Shown in pieces: positions 43,572 through 51,859 of a stretch of 64,000 nt of DNA. The translations under genes and the position numbers were made by a program. Numbering within the stretch: the stretch's first letter is position 1; each line of letters starts with the position of its first letter. The notes under the pieces were generated by a model that was not told the origin of the DNA, ran no database searches, and saw only the letters and a list, made by a program, of their open reading frames with translations. Origin of the DNA: Hyphomonadaceae bacterium (GTDB lineage Bacteria > Pseudomonadota > Alphaproteobacteria > Caulobacterales > Aquidulcibacteraceae); the NCBI GenBank assembly GCA_019636095.1, contig JAHBYF010000004.1:226501-290500 (forward strand). The letters run 5' to 3'.

Positions 43572-46500
43572 TTAAGCGCCGGCTGCAGCTTGCGGACGAT
43601 TGTTAGGCGCCGTTGCCTGCGGCGCAGGCGCTGGCTGGCCCGGAGGCGTTGTTGGCGCCGTCGGTGGCGGCGGCTGTTGATTGTTCGCCGTGGCTTGCGC
43701 CGCCTCCTCGGTCATGTGTGCGCGCATGCGCTCGATGAAGCGGCCCATGAGATCGGTGCGCGCAACCGCGCGCGCCACATCGCGGATCGCCGCGCCATCA
43801 GCGTTAATGCCAGCCGCGACAACCTCAAAAGCGTCGGCTTCAGGCGTGTTCGCCATATCGCCAGCATAGTCGCGATAAAGCGCGCGCACGCCAGCGTCGT
43901 CGCCTGAAAGCGTCAGGGCCACGCCCATGCGCAGCACAACCTGGCGCGCCTGTTCGTCTAGCGGCTGCGAACGATTGCGTGCAGCCAGCAAAGTCCGAAG
44001 CTCTGCCGATGCGCGCTGCCAGTCGCGTGCGCGCCATGCCGCCTCCGCGCGCACGCGCTGGGCGTCCTCGCTGCGGTCGCGTTCAACCAGCTCAACGGCG
44101 CCGTCAAGGCGGCCGAGATCCAACAGGGCTCTGGCCTCAAGAATACGCCGGTCGGCTTGCAACGTTTGCGGCAAGTTCGGCTGCCGCGAGCCGGAAATCG
44201 CCACCAGCGCGCGATCCGGTTTGTGATCCATCAGATAGATCGCCGCTAGGTCTGCAGCCACCTGCGCCTTGCCGACGCCCTGCAAGCGCTCATCCACTTG
44301 GTGCTGCAGCAATTGCGCTGCCTGCTCCAAGAGATCGACGTGGACGAGACGGCCTGCGAGCAACCGCACGATACGGTCTCCATTGGGGCCGACCGGCGTC
44401 AGATCGCTGAACTCATAAAAGAGTCCCAGCGCCTGGATCGGCTCCAACTGATCAGCCTCGCCATCGAGGAAAAGCCGCTCGAACAGCGTCGACATGTCCG
44501 CGCGCAATTGGCGCGCCGCAGGGTCGGTCGGGAAGCGATCCGCCGCAATGCGCATTGTCGCGAGCGCGTCGCGCCAGCGGCCCAACTCGGAATAGGTCTC
44601 GCCGAGCATGCCCACGATCATCAGTTCGGTGGAGTTCCCGCGCCAGCGGAAGCGTAACGCTTCCAGTGGTTCGATCGCGTTGACTGCAGGCATCGCGCCG
44701 GTCATGCGGCGAATGCGGATCGCCTCAACTTGCGCGCGGACTGCAGTCTCTTCGTCGCGGGTGCGGCTAAGTTCATCAAGCATCGTCAGAGCGCGCGTTG
44801 AATCGCCGCGCGCAGCGACGACACGCGCCTCGATCAGCCGCGCCTGCAATCGTAGCGATTGATCGGGCGCCTCCGCGCCCGCCGCCTGCGCCGCTGCCTC
44901 GGCCGCCGCATAATCGTTGAGTTGAATCGCCGCTTCAGCCAATGCGACTTGAAAACGCGCGCGCCAAGCGGGCGGATGTTCTTCCATAGCGCCGGCGCCG
45001 CGCTCAAGCTCCCTACGCGCCTCAGCCCATTCCTGCTGCTGCGCAGCAGCATAGCCTCGCCAGAGCGCAGCGGATGGGTTGTTGATGAGCGCCGACGCGG
45101 TCAGATCCGTCTGCGCCGCTTGAACGCGCCCCATCATCACGTTCGCGGCACCGCGCAACAAACGATACTCGGGATCGATCTCGACCAATTCACCCTGATT
45201 GATCGCCACGATCCGCAGCGCGCCGAGCGCCTCAGCGGCAAACTCATTCTCAAGCAGATAGCGGGCTAGCGCCATACGCGCTTCGACAGGCGCACCCTCC
45301 ATCACGCCTTCTTCCGCGGCGCGGCGCGTAAGCTCATCGATGCGTTCGCGCACCTGCACCATATTGCTGGCGGCCTCAGCATGCATGGGCACGCCGCCCA
45401 GATCGCTCTCCATCATCGCCGCGCTTACCTCGGAGGCGAGCTGCGATTGGTCGGGCGCGGCAGCGATCAAACCATCACCGCGTGATACGGTGAGAACTCC
45501 ATCTGCGTACGTAGCCGACACACCGTCAGCGCGCGGCTCAACCACGGCGCCGTGCGCGGTTGGAAGAATCGCCGCCTCGATCGTGGCGCGGCGGGTATCG
45601 ACACCGCGCGCAGGGCCGCCAAGCATGGCCACAGCTATGCGGTCGCCGATTTCGGGATCGTTGATCCAGCGCACGACGCCTTCGCGGCCAAAGTTCACGG
45701 TCATGCGCCCTCGGCCGTCGGCGCTTATCTCGCGTGAGAGCTGGGCGACCGCCGGCGGCGTGGCGCGCGGGGAGAGCGTGAACGTCCACGCATTGTCTTC
45801 TGCGCTCGCCGAAACTTGCACCTCCGGCGGGGCGGGAACACGCAGGCCAATTATCCCCTGCCCCTGCACCACCTGAATATCGTTGTGGCGTGGACCCACT
45901 CGATTGACACCGGTCAAGTCCATGCGTCCGGAGCCGTCGAAGACGAGCCAAATCGCTTCACCACGACGGAACGCTGCAGCGCGCGCGGCGGCTGGCCAAG
46001 TCACGGTGATGCGCGTGTCGCTGGCGTTCTCAACCAACTGCACTCGTGCAGTGCCAGCGACGGGCGGACGCGCCGGCGCCGGCGCGTTACTGCGTTCACC
46101 ATCAGCGGTCATTTGCGCCGTGCCGCCTTCCGGCGGCAGCAAGTCCACGACCACCTGATCGCCATCTACAAAGTGCCGCTCACGCACGCCAGCCTCGAGC
46201 GTAAGCTGCAAGCGCACAGGCGCACCCGCGGCGCTCACGCGCCGCACTTCACGCACGAAACGCGGTGGCGACGCACGCAGTTCGGCAATGTCGATATCAG
46301 CCGCGCGCGAGAAGCGAAGGTCGAGCCGGTTTCCCTGCTGCAGCGGGGTCACCGTTGTGGCGCCCGCGAAGCGAAATGCGATGCGTGTGTAGTCATTCTG
46401 AACGCCTACCGTCACCGTGGCGTCCGGCACTGCCGCCATGCGCGGCGGCGGCGGGGGTGGCGGCGGAGGCGGAGGCGCGGGCGGCGCAGCTGGTGGAGGC

Positions 46501-46790
46501 GGAGGCGGGGCCGGGGGTGGCGGCGGCGATGGCGGCGCGGTGAGAGCAATATCGATCGCACTCGGCAACGGGCCGCTCGGACCGCGTAAATCAGCCGGTC
46601 CTTCAATCGAATTTTGTGTCGGCGCGTCGGCTGCCGCGCTCTCAACAGGCGGCGGCGTGGGCGGCGCCGTCTGCGTTTCCGCGTGTGTTTGCTGAGCTTG
46701 CGGCGTCAACGGCATCGGCTGCGCCACCGCCGGCGGCGCAGCTATCACGGCGGCGGCCGCGATCGCAAACGGTGAGCGCAATCCCTTCAT
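43572..46790 (-). CDS. Large secreted protein with proline-rich N-terminus, AMIN-like domain and TPR array, flagellar context
   Basis: A 1072-residue protein with a signal peptide (ending PAVAQ), a proline-rich, low-complexity linker between about residues 80 and 115, then repeated beta-rich sequences (DLRFSRAADIDIAELRASPP and similar) that look like AMIN-type sugar/peptidoglycan domains, and a C-terminal half of helical repeats (TPR type). The C-terminus is again Pro/Gln/Ala-rich. It is the last gene of the fliL-fliM operon direction, 45 bp downstream of the MotE-like gene. Function is unknown; a periplasmic scaffold at the flagellar base is inferred. Two TTAA-N7-TTAA-like boxes lie just upstream. 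Confidence 0.85.
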   Translation of the reverse strand: MKGLRSPFAIAAAAVIAAPPAVAQPMPLTPQAQQTHAETQTAPPTPPPVESAAADAPTQNSIEGPADLRGPSGPLPSAIDIALTAPPSPPPPPAPPPPPPAAPPAPPPPPPPPPPPRMAAVPDATVTVGVQNDYTRIAFRFAGATTVTPLQQGNRLDLRFSRAADIDIAELRASPPRFVREVRRVSAAGAPVRLQLTLEAGVRERHFVDGDQVVVDLLPPEGGTAQMTADGERSNAPAPARPPVAGTARVQLVENASDTRITVTWPAAARAAAFRRGEAIWLVFDGSGRMDLTGVNRVGPRHNDIQVVQGQGIIGLRVPAPPEVQVSASAEDNAWTFTLSPRATPPAVAQLSREISADGRGRMTVNFGREGVVRWINDPEIGDRIAVAMLGGPARGVDTRRATIEAAILPTAHGAVVEPRADGVSATYADGVLTVSRGDGLIAAAPDQSQLASEVSAAMMESDLGGVPMHAEAASNMVQVRERIDELTRRAAEEGVMEGAPVEARMALARYLLENEFAAEALGALRIVAINQGELVEIDPEYRLLRGAANVMMGRVQAAQTDLTASALINNPSAALWRGYAAAQQQEWAEARRELERGAGAMEEHPPAWRARFQVALAEAAIQLNDYAAAEAAAQAAGAEAPDQSLRLQARLIEARVVAARGDSTRALTMLDELSRTRDEETAVRAQVEAIRIRRMTGAMPAVNAIEPLEALRFRWRGNSTELMIVGMLGETYSELGRWRDALATMRIAADRFPTDPAARQLRADMSTLFERLFLDGEADQLEPIQALGLFYEFSDLTPVGPNGDRIVRLLAGRLVHVDLLEQAAQLLQHQVDERLQGVGKAQVAADLAAIYLMDHKPDRALVAISGSRQPNLPQTLQADRRILEARALLDLGRLDGAVELVERDRSEDAQRVRAEAAWRARDWQRASAELRTLLAARNRSQPLDEQARQVVLRMGVALTLSGDDAGVRALYRDYAGDMANTPEADAFEVVAAGINADGAAIRDVARAVARTDLMGRFIERMRAHMTEEAAQATANNQQPPPPTAPTTPPGQPAPAPQATAPNNRPQAAAGA

Positions 46791-46793
46791 GCG

Positions 46794-46839
46794 TTAAGCG
46801 TGCCTTAAGTCTCTCCGGTCGCGGTTAAGCGCGAGTTAG
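46794..46839. promoter_or_regulatory. Pair of CtrA-type boxes between motE-like gene and the large TPR gene
   Basis: TTAA (46794-46797), 7 bases, TTAA (46805-46808) is a perfect CtrA consensus. A second, imperfect box is TTAA (46825-46828), 7 bases, TTAG (46836-46839). The first box ends 4 bp before the large gene's start codon, so it could repress or mark an alternative start; sites at that distance are not standard activator positions. Function is not proven. Confidence 0.45.
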
Positions 46840-47540
46840 GGTGCTGCGGAAGTGTTGCCGCGCGCGCTATTCATGAGACTGCCGCCATTGGTTGGCGGAC
46901 GCGCGCGGTCAGCGAGCATTTGCGTGAGCGCACGTGCGCGTGTTGGCTCCATGCGCCCCATCACCTCCGCGAGATTTGCCTCACGCATGCGGCTCGCCAC
47001 CTGCACAAGCACGTCGTCATCGAGGCCGTCGAATACCGCAGCGGCATCCTTCGCGCGCATGCGCGTGTAAACGTCGACAAGGCTGTGCAGGCGTTGTTCC
47101 TGCGCTTCGTCCAACTGGCCGAGCAGATCATTGACGTGCGTCTCCAGCGTGCGCAGCTCGGCAAGGCGCTCATTCAAGCGCTGCTCGGCCGCGAGCATCA
47201 GCCCGTCTTGGGTTTCGATCGCCTCACCGCGTGCGTCGAGCTCCTGGCGGCGCGTCCCCAGCGCCTGCAGCACTTGCACTTCGGCCTGACTAAGCCCGGC
47301 CATCTCGGCAAGCGATGGCGTCGTGCACTGCGCCGTGTTGGCGAGGTCGGGCGTTGCGCCCTCGCCCGGCGCGGCGGCGTGCTCTGAGGTCTGCTCATGC
47401 CCCGCTTCAGTCACGGTCTCGGCAACGCCCTCCGCCATCGCAACGGCTTTCAGGCCCAACACCGCGGCGACGGTCACCATCACCGCCGGCATGAGCCGGA
47501 CAGACGCTGCGGCCTTCTTCGGGGGCTGCTGCTTCGCCAT
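46836..47540 (-). CDS. MotE-like flagellar motor-associated protein
   Basis: A 234-residue exported protein with an N-terminal membrane segment (MPAVMVTVAAVLGLKAVAMA), a coiled coil (ELDARGEAIETQDGLML and following) and a C-terminal MgtE-N-like helical domain (YTRMRAKDAAAVFDGLDDD and MREANLAEVMGRMEP). This is the MotE family layout; MotE proteins are periplasmic chaperones of the flagellar hook or motor proteins in alphaproteobacteria. The gene ends with TAA 46836-46838 and overlaps the DUF6468 gene by one base. Confidence 0.87.
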   Translation of the reverse strand: MAKQQPPKKAAASVRLMPAVMVTVAAVLGLKAVAMAEGVAETVTEAGHEQTSEHAAAPGEGATPDLANTAQCTTPSLAEMAGLSQAEVQVLQALGTRRQELDARGEAIETQDGLMLAAEQRLNERLAELRTLETHVNDLLGQLDEAQEQRLHSLVDVYTRMRAKDAAAVFDGLDDDVLVQVASRMREANLAEVMGRMEPTRARALTQMLADRARPPTNGGSLMNSARGNTSAAP

Positions 47541-47860
47541 TACGCTCTGCCGCGAACTGGCGCTACATCGGCCGATGAGCGCATCCTGCCGGCGCCCAGC
47601 CCCAACCGATCCGCAGTTGCGCGCGCATCGTTGATCCGCGCTTGCAAATCACGGCCGGCGTCTTGGGCGGTCAATCGCATCGCCCGCACCGCCGCCTCGG
47701 CCTGGCTGGTCGCTTGCGCGAGTTCCGCCGCGGCCCGTAGCGCGCCGTCTTGGCCATTGCGCAACGCCTGCAGTTTCCGATCCAGACGCCAGAAGAAGAA
47801 TAGGCACACCGCCAACATGACGGCGAGCAGTCCTTCGAGCACGAGAGTGATGGGGCTCAT
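47540..47860 (-). CDS. DUF6468 family flagellar-cluster membrane protein
   Basis: A 106-residue protein with one N-terminal helix (MSPITLVLEGLLAVMLAVCL), then a coiled-coil-like stretch (RLDRKLQALRNGQDGALRAA) and an Arg-rich end. Small proteins of this kind follow fliM in alphaproteobacterial flagellar operons (DUF6468). Function not known. It overlaps fliM by 4 bp and the MotE-like gene by one base, so the four genes are translationally linked. Confidence 0.82.
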   Translation of the reverse strand: MSPITLVLEGLLAVMLAVCLFFFWRLDRKLQALRNGQDGALRAAAELAQATSQAEAAVRAMRLTAQDAGRDLQARINDARATADRLGLGAGRMRSSADVAPVRGRA

Positions 47861-48948
47861 TTGCCGCCTCCTAATTTCATCACGGCGCGTTGCATGGCCA
47901 CGCTGATCGGTTTTTCCACCCGCACCGCCAAGCTGTGTCCCATGCGACCAACACGGCCGACGCTGAGATCAACAGCGCCACACTTGAGCGCCACGGGCGA
48001 CTCCGGCGGCGCATCAAGCATCAACGTGTCGCCGACTTTCAGATTCAGAATCTTCTGCAACGGTTCTTTGTGCTCATCGAGCACAGCCCGCACTTCGAGT
48101 TTGGTGGCCCACAACTCGCTCGCGAGGTGGCCTTCCCAGATATTGTCGCGACCGAACTTCTCGCCCATGAATTGCTGCAGGAGCATCTTCCGGATCGGTT
48201 CGAGCGTCGCGTACGGCAGCAACAGTTCAAGCTTGCCGCCGCGATCTTCCATATCGATGCGCAACTTCACGATGATCGCCGCGTTCGGCGGCCTCGCAAT
48301 CGCTGCAAAACGCGGATTCGTCTCGATGCGATCCAGCACGAAGTCGACTTCAGTCAGCGGCGCAAACGCCTGACGCGCATCGTTCAGCACGACCTCGATC
48401 ATGCGCGTCACTAGTGTGCGCTCGATTGTGGTGTATGGACGCCCCTCCACCCGCGTCGCCGCAGCGCCGCGACGGCCGCCAAGCAAAACGTCAACGATCG
48501 AATAGATTAGCGACGAGTCGACTGTCGCTAGGCCGAAATTGTCGAGTTGCCGGGCGCGAAACACGGCAATGATCGCGGGCAGCGGAATTGAGTTGAGATA
48601 GTCACCAAAGCGGATCGAACTGATCTGATCGAGACTGACCTCGACATTGTCGCTCGTAAAGTTGCGCAAACTCGTCGTCATCAACCGCACTAGGCGGTCG
48701 AACACGATTTCAAGCATCGGCAACCGCTCATACGAGACAAGCGCCGAGTTGATGATCGCGCGAACGCCGGTGCGATTGGCGGCATCGTCCTCCCCGAGGC
48801 CGAAACCAAGCAGGCTGTCGATCTCGTCCTGGTTGAGGATGCGTTCGCCGCTTTCGCCACCACTGTCATTGGCGGCCTCGCCGCCGCCATCACCGGCGGC
48901 CGCGTCGGTCGACCATTCCTTGTCTGCGGCGGCTGGCTCAGCGCTCAT
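47857..48948 (-). CDS. fliM: Flagellar motor switch protein FliM
   Basis: FliM forms the C-ring and binds phospho-CheY. The 363-residue product carries the CheY-binding motif ERILNQDEIDSLLGFG, here after an acidic N-terminal extension of about 35 residues rather than at the very N-terminus. The middle domain (SYERLPMLEIVFDRLVRLMT and ISSIRFGDYLNSIPLP) and the C-terminal SpoA domain (LNLKVGDTLMLDAPPE, LKCGAVDLSVGRVG) are complete. It overlaps fliL by one base. Confidence 0.96.
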   Translation of the reverse strand: MSAEPAAADKEWSTDAAAGDGGGEAANDSGGESGERILNQDEIDSLLGFGLGEDDAANRTGVRAIINSALVSYERLPMLEIVFDRLVRLMTTSLRNFTSDNVEVSLDQISSIRFGDYLNSIPLPAIIAVFRARQLDNFGLATVDSSLIYSIVDVLLGGRRGAAATRVEGRPYTTIERTLVTRMIEVVLNDARQAFAPLTEVDFVLDRIETNPRFAAIARPPNAAIIVKLRIDMEDRGGKLELLLPYATLEPIRKMLLQQFMGEKFGRDNIWEGHLASELWATKLEVRAVLDEHKEPLQKILNLKVGDTLMLDAPPESPVALKCGAVDLSVGRVGRMGHSLAVRVEKPISVAMQRAVMKLGGGK

Positions 48949-49604
48949 TACTGCACCAGCATTTCTTCAATAAGCACGGCATTGATCTGCATCGGCGCTA
49001 TCACGAGGTTCACGCGCCTCAACAGCTCCAATCGCAAGCGATAGGCGCCGGCAGATCCAGACAGATCGTCCGTCCGCATTTCGCGGAGAAATCCGTTGAA
49101 TTGGTCCGTCACCCTCGGAATGTGTTCGCCGAGCGCAGTGACGGTCGCATCGTCAGGCGCCTCCAGCGTAAGCGTCAGCTTGAGATAAGCTGGTCGCCCT
49201 TCTGGTCCCTGAATGTTGACCAGCATTTCCGGCAGGGTCACGAACACTACGTCGTCACCGTGCATGATCGTCGTGCCGTTCGGGCCCGGCACAGCTTCAC
49301 CGGCGCCCTCCGCCTCGCCGTGGCCGCCCTTCGCCTTGCCGTGTCCTTCATTGGCTTCTGCGTGCTGTTCGCCGCCACCGCCGCCAAGCAGTAGGAATGC
49401 GGCAGCGCCGCCGCCGCCGAGCACGAGGACAGCCGGCAAGATGATGAAGAGCACGAGCATCTTGCCCGACATCTTCTTCTTGGCAGGCGCTTCGCCCTCC
49501 GCGCCTTCGCCACCCTCGCCTTCAGCCGGCGGCGCCGCGCCGTCAGCCTCGGCGTCAGCCTCCGGGGCCTCGTCCTTTTTCTTCTTTTTGCCTTTGCCGA
49601 ACAT
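48948..49604 (-). CDS. fliL: Flagellar basal-body protein FliL
   Basis: FliL is an inner-membrane protein that surrounds the stator units. The 218-residue product has a charged, Ala/Glu-rich cytoplasmic N-terminus (about 50 residues, Lys-rich start MFGKGKKKKKDEAPEADAE), a membrane helix (KMLVLFIILPAVLVLGGGG) and a periplasmic domain (FVTLPEMLVNIQGPEGRPAYLKL; LRLELLRRVNLVIAPMQINAV). It is divergent from flgF across a regulatory gap and is the first gene of the fliL-fliM operon. Confidence 0.95.
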   Translation of the reverse strand: MFGKGKKKKKDEAPEADAEADGAAPPAEGEGGEGAEGEAPAKKKMSGKMLVLFIILPAVLVLGGGGAAAFLLLGGGGGEQHAEANEGHGKAKGGHGEAEGAGEAVPGPNGTTIMHGDDVVFVTLPEMLVNIQGPEGRPAYLKLTLTLEAPDDATVTALGEHIPRVTDQFNGFLREMRTDDLSGSAGAYRLRLELLRRVNLVIAPMQINAVLIEEMLVQ

Positions 49605-49670
49605 CTGTGAATCGCTCGCGCGTTAACCCGCATCCTTCCTGTGCTGACGTGGTTAAGAAGCCCTCAATAA

Positions 49671-49706
49671 CCGGCAAAACTTGCCGCCCGCCCGGCAGAA
49701 ACCGGC
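49671..49706. promoter_or_regulatory. FlbD-type (ftr-like) enhancer sites between fliL and flgF
   Basis: Two palindromic GC-rich boxes: GGCAAAACTTGCC (49673-49685) and CCCGGCAGAAACCGGCG (about 49691-49706). They sit about 55-90 bp upstream of the sigma-54 promoter, the usual enhancer distance, and the first is nearly identical to a box upstream of flagellin (62208-62220). The FlbD assignment is inference from flagellar context and from the fliX gene nearby. Confidence 0.55.
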
Positions 49707-49761
49707 GAGGCATTCACCACACGAGCAGGTTGACGCCCTTAAAAACCAAGCGGTTAGGCGT

Positions 49762-49777
49762 TGGCACGGGTGTTGCG
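49762..49777 (+). promoter_or_regulatory. Sigma-54 promoter of flgF
   Basis: TGGCACG (49762-49768), four bases, TTGC (49773-49776): a perfect -24/-12 sigma-54 element with the correct spacing. The predicted start is near 49788, only about 2 bases before the flgF ATG. Confidence 0.88.
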
Positions 49778-49789
49778 TGGTTAACCGCC

Positions 49790-50518
49790 ATGGATAACGC
49801 CCTCATGCTCGGATTGCAGACGCAACGCGTCCTGCAACGCAGAATGGACGTTGCCGCCAACAATCTCGCCAACATCTCCACGAACGGCTTCAAGGCTGAC
49901 GGGCTGCTGCTTGAGGAAGCCGATCAGACCAGCGCCCACGCCGACGCGGACCCAGAAGATATCCGCTTCGTCCGAGACATCGGCATTACGCACTACATGG
50001 AGCAGGGCCCGATCGAAATGACGGGCAATCCGCTTGACGTCGCGCTCGAAGGCGACGGCTTCTTTATGGTTCAAGGCCCCGGCGGGGCCACAATGTACAC
50101 GCGCGATGGCGCGTTCACGTTATCGGGGGATGGACGTTTGATGACCAGCGATGGTCACGCCGTCCTCTCTTCCGGGGGGGCGCCGATTGTGCTCGATCCG
50201 CAGGGCGAAAGCCCAACGATCGGACGCGACGGCGCAATACGCGTGGCCGGTGTCGAAGCCGGTCGCATCGGTGTGGCGTCCTTCGCCGCACCAGGCGCGC
50301 TCTCAAAGGTCGGGGACAACCTTTGGGACGCGTCAGGTCAAGCACCGGGTGAATTCGGCGGGGTCGTGCTGCAAGGCGCGATTGAAGGCTCGAATGTTCG
50401 CCCGGTGGTCGAACTGACGAGGCTCATGGAAATTTCGCGTGCGTATCAATCCGCAGCCAAAATGGTTGCGGGCGCGGATGAGCTTCGTCAGCGCGCAATC
50501 CAGCAACTCGGTAGATAG
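49790..50518 (+). CDS. flgF: Flagellar rod protein FlgF
   Basis: FlgF builds the proximal rod. The 242-residue product has the N-terminal rod/hook signature MDVAANNLANISTNGFKAD, the central GDGFFMVQGPGG segment and the C-terminal EGSNVRPVVELTRLMEISRA. ATG 49790 starts MDNALMLGLQTQRVLQ, matching the family's usual MDNAL beginning; the longer frame from 49607 is a leader artefact. There is no Shine-Dalgarno and the sigma-54 start site is about 2 bases upstream, so the mRNA may be leaderless. It heads flgF-flgG-flgA-flgH. Confidence 0.95.
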   Translation: MDNALMLGLQTQRVLQRRMDVAANNLANISTNGFKADGLLLEEADQTSAHADADPEDIRFVRDIGITHYMEQGPIEMTGNPLDVALEGDGFFMVQGPGGATMYTRDGAFTLSGDGRLMTSDGHAVLSSGGAPIVLDPQGESPTIGRDGAIRVAGVEAGRIGVASFAAPGALSKVGDNLWDASGQAPGEFGGVVLQGAIEGSNVRPVVELTRLMEISRAYQSAAKMVAGADELRQRAIQQLGR

Positions 50519-50530
50519 GACTAGTCCCAC

Positions 50531-51316
50531 ATGCGCGCACTATCGATCGCCGCCAGCGGCATGCAGGCACAACAGCTGAACGTCGACGTCATTTCGCACA
50601 ACATCGCGAACATGAACACGACGGCCTACAAGCGTCAGCGCGCCGAATTCCAGGACATGCTCTACCAAAACATGGAGCGCCCCGGCGCAACCTCATCCGC
50701 TTCCGGCGGCGTGGTGCCCCTTGGCATTCAACTCGGCGTCGGCGTGCGCGCCGACGCGGTGGGACGCATCACCGAACAAGGCGGCATCTCCTCCACCGGC
50801 AACCCCTACGACATCGCCATCAACGGTCGCGGCTATTTTCAAGTCACGATGCCGTCCGGCCAAACCGGCTACACCCGCGCCGGCAACCTTGCCGTCAACG
50901 CTGACGGTCAAATGGTCACCGCTGACGGCTACCCGATCGAACCGTCGATCACGGTGCCCGCTGAAGCCACTGCCATTCAGATCACGCGCGACGGCGTCGT
51001 TGAAGTGACGCTCGCCGGTCAGACCGATCCGCAGCAAGTCGGTCAGCTTGAAATCGCAAGCTTCATCAATCCGGCCGGCCTCGAAGGCATCGGCGACAAC
51101 CTGTTCTTGGAAACGCCCGCCTCTGGCGCCGCGACCACCGCGACCCCCGGTTCGCCAGGCCTCGGCACACTGATGCAGGGCTATCTTGAGCTTTCGAACG
51201 TCAACGCAGTCGAGGAAATTTCATCACTCATCGTCGCGCAGCGCGCTTATGAGATGAACGCGCGCGTCGTTACCGCGGCCGACGAAATGCTCCAATCCAC
51301 CACGCAGCTACGCTGA
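50531..51316 (+). CDS. flgG: Flagellar distal rod protein FlgG
   Basis: FlgG forms the distal rod through the P and L rings. The 261-residue product has MRALSIAASGMQAQQLNVDV, the ISHNIANMNTTAYKRQRAEF signature, a central GRGYFQVTMPSGQTGYTRAG and C-terminal VNAVEEISSLIVAQRAYEMN. Length is that of the family. It begins 12 bp after the flgF stop and is followed by flgA. Confidence 0.97.
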   Translation: MRALSIAASGMQAQQLNVDVISHNIANMNTTAYKRQRAEFQDMLYQNMERPGATSSASGGVVPLGIQLGVGVRADAVGRITEQGGISSTGNPYDIAINGRGYFQVTMPSGQTGYTRAGNLAVNADGQMVTADGYPIEPSITVPAEATAIQITRDGVVEVTLAGQTDPQQVGQLEIASFINPAGLEGIGDNLFLETPASGAATTATPGSPGLGTLMQGYLELSNVNAVEEISSLIVAQRAYEMNARVVTAADEMLQSTTQLR

Positions 51317-51328
51317 GGAGGATAGATC

Positions 51329-51859
51329 ATGCTTCGTCTTTGCGTCGCCATCTGCCTCTACTTCCTCATCTCTGCCGGGCTCGCGCATGCGCAGACGGTC
51401 ACGCTACGTCCGCGCATCGAGGCGAACGGTCCCGCTATCACCATGGGAGAGGTCTTCGAGGGCGTGCCGTCCGAGATCGCGGGCCGCGCGCTCTCACCAG
51501 CGCCGCAACCCGGGCAGGTTGGTTCGCTGCAAATCTCGGTGCTTGCGGCGGCCGCCTCCGCGGCAGGCCTGGACTTCACGCCGCCACCCGGTGTCCGCAC
51601 CGTGCAAATGATCCGCCCCGGCGGCGCGCGCGCGACCATTCCCGCCACCTATGATGGACGCACCGTCGCAGATGCAGCTATCCGGCGCGGCGACATGGTC
51701 AGTCTTGTGTATGAAGCGCCCGGCTTGTCGCTGTCGATGCGCGCGCGCGCATTGGAAGACGGCGCCGTCGGCCAAGGAATCCGCCTGATCAACACCGCCT
51801 CCAACCGCACAATCGACGCTACTGTCACCGGCAACGGCACGGCGCGAGCGAACCCATGA
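51329..51859 (+). CDS. flgA: Flagellar P-ring assembly chaperone FlgA
   Basis: FlgA is a periplasmic chaperone that supports FlgI polymerisation. The 176-residue product has a signal peptide (ending AGLAHAQT at about residue 22) and the SAF-type C-terminal half (VADAAIRRGDMVSLVYEAPG, GAVGQGIRLINTASNRTIDA). GAGGAGG lies before ATG 51329. Its TGA overlaps the flgH ATG. Confidence 0.92.
   Translation: MLRLCVAICLYFLISAGLAHAQTVTLRPRIEANGPAITMGEVFEGVPSEIAGRALSPAPQPGQVGSLQISVLAAAASAAGLDFTPPPGVRTVQMIRPGGARATIPATYDGRTVADAAIRRGDMVSLVYEAPGLSLSMRARALEDGAVGQGIRLINTASNRTIDATVTGNGTARANP

Noticed and set aside
46440..46545. GC-rich tandem-repeat-like tract resembling a CRISPR or repeat array
   Set aside because: It is the proline-rich linker of the 1072-residue protein, coded in frame; there are no repeat-spacer units.
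49623..49656. TTAA pair near the fliL start as a CtrA box
   Set aside because: The spacing is 26 bases, not 7. fliL is CtrA-controlled in Caulobacter, but the box itself is not evident here.
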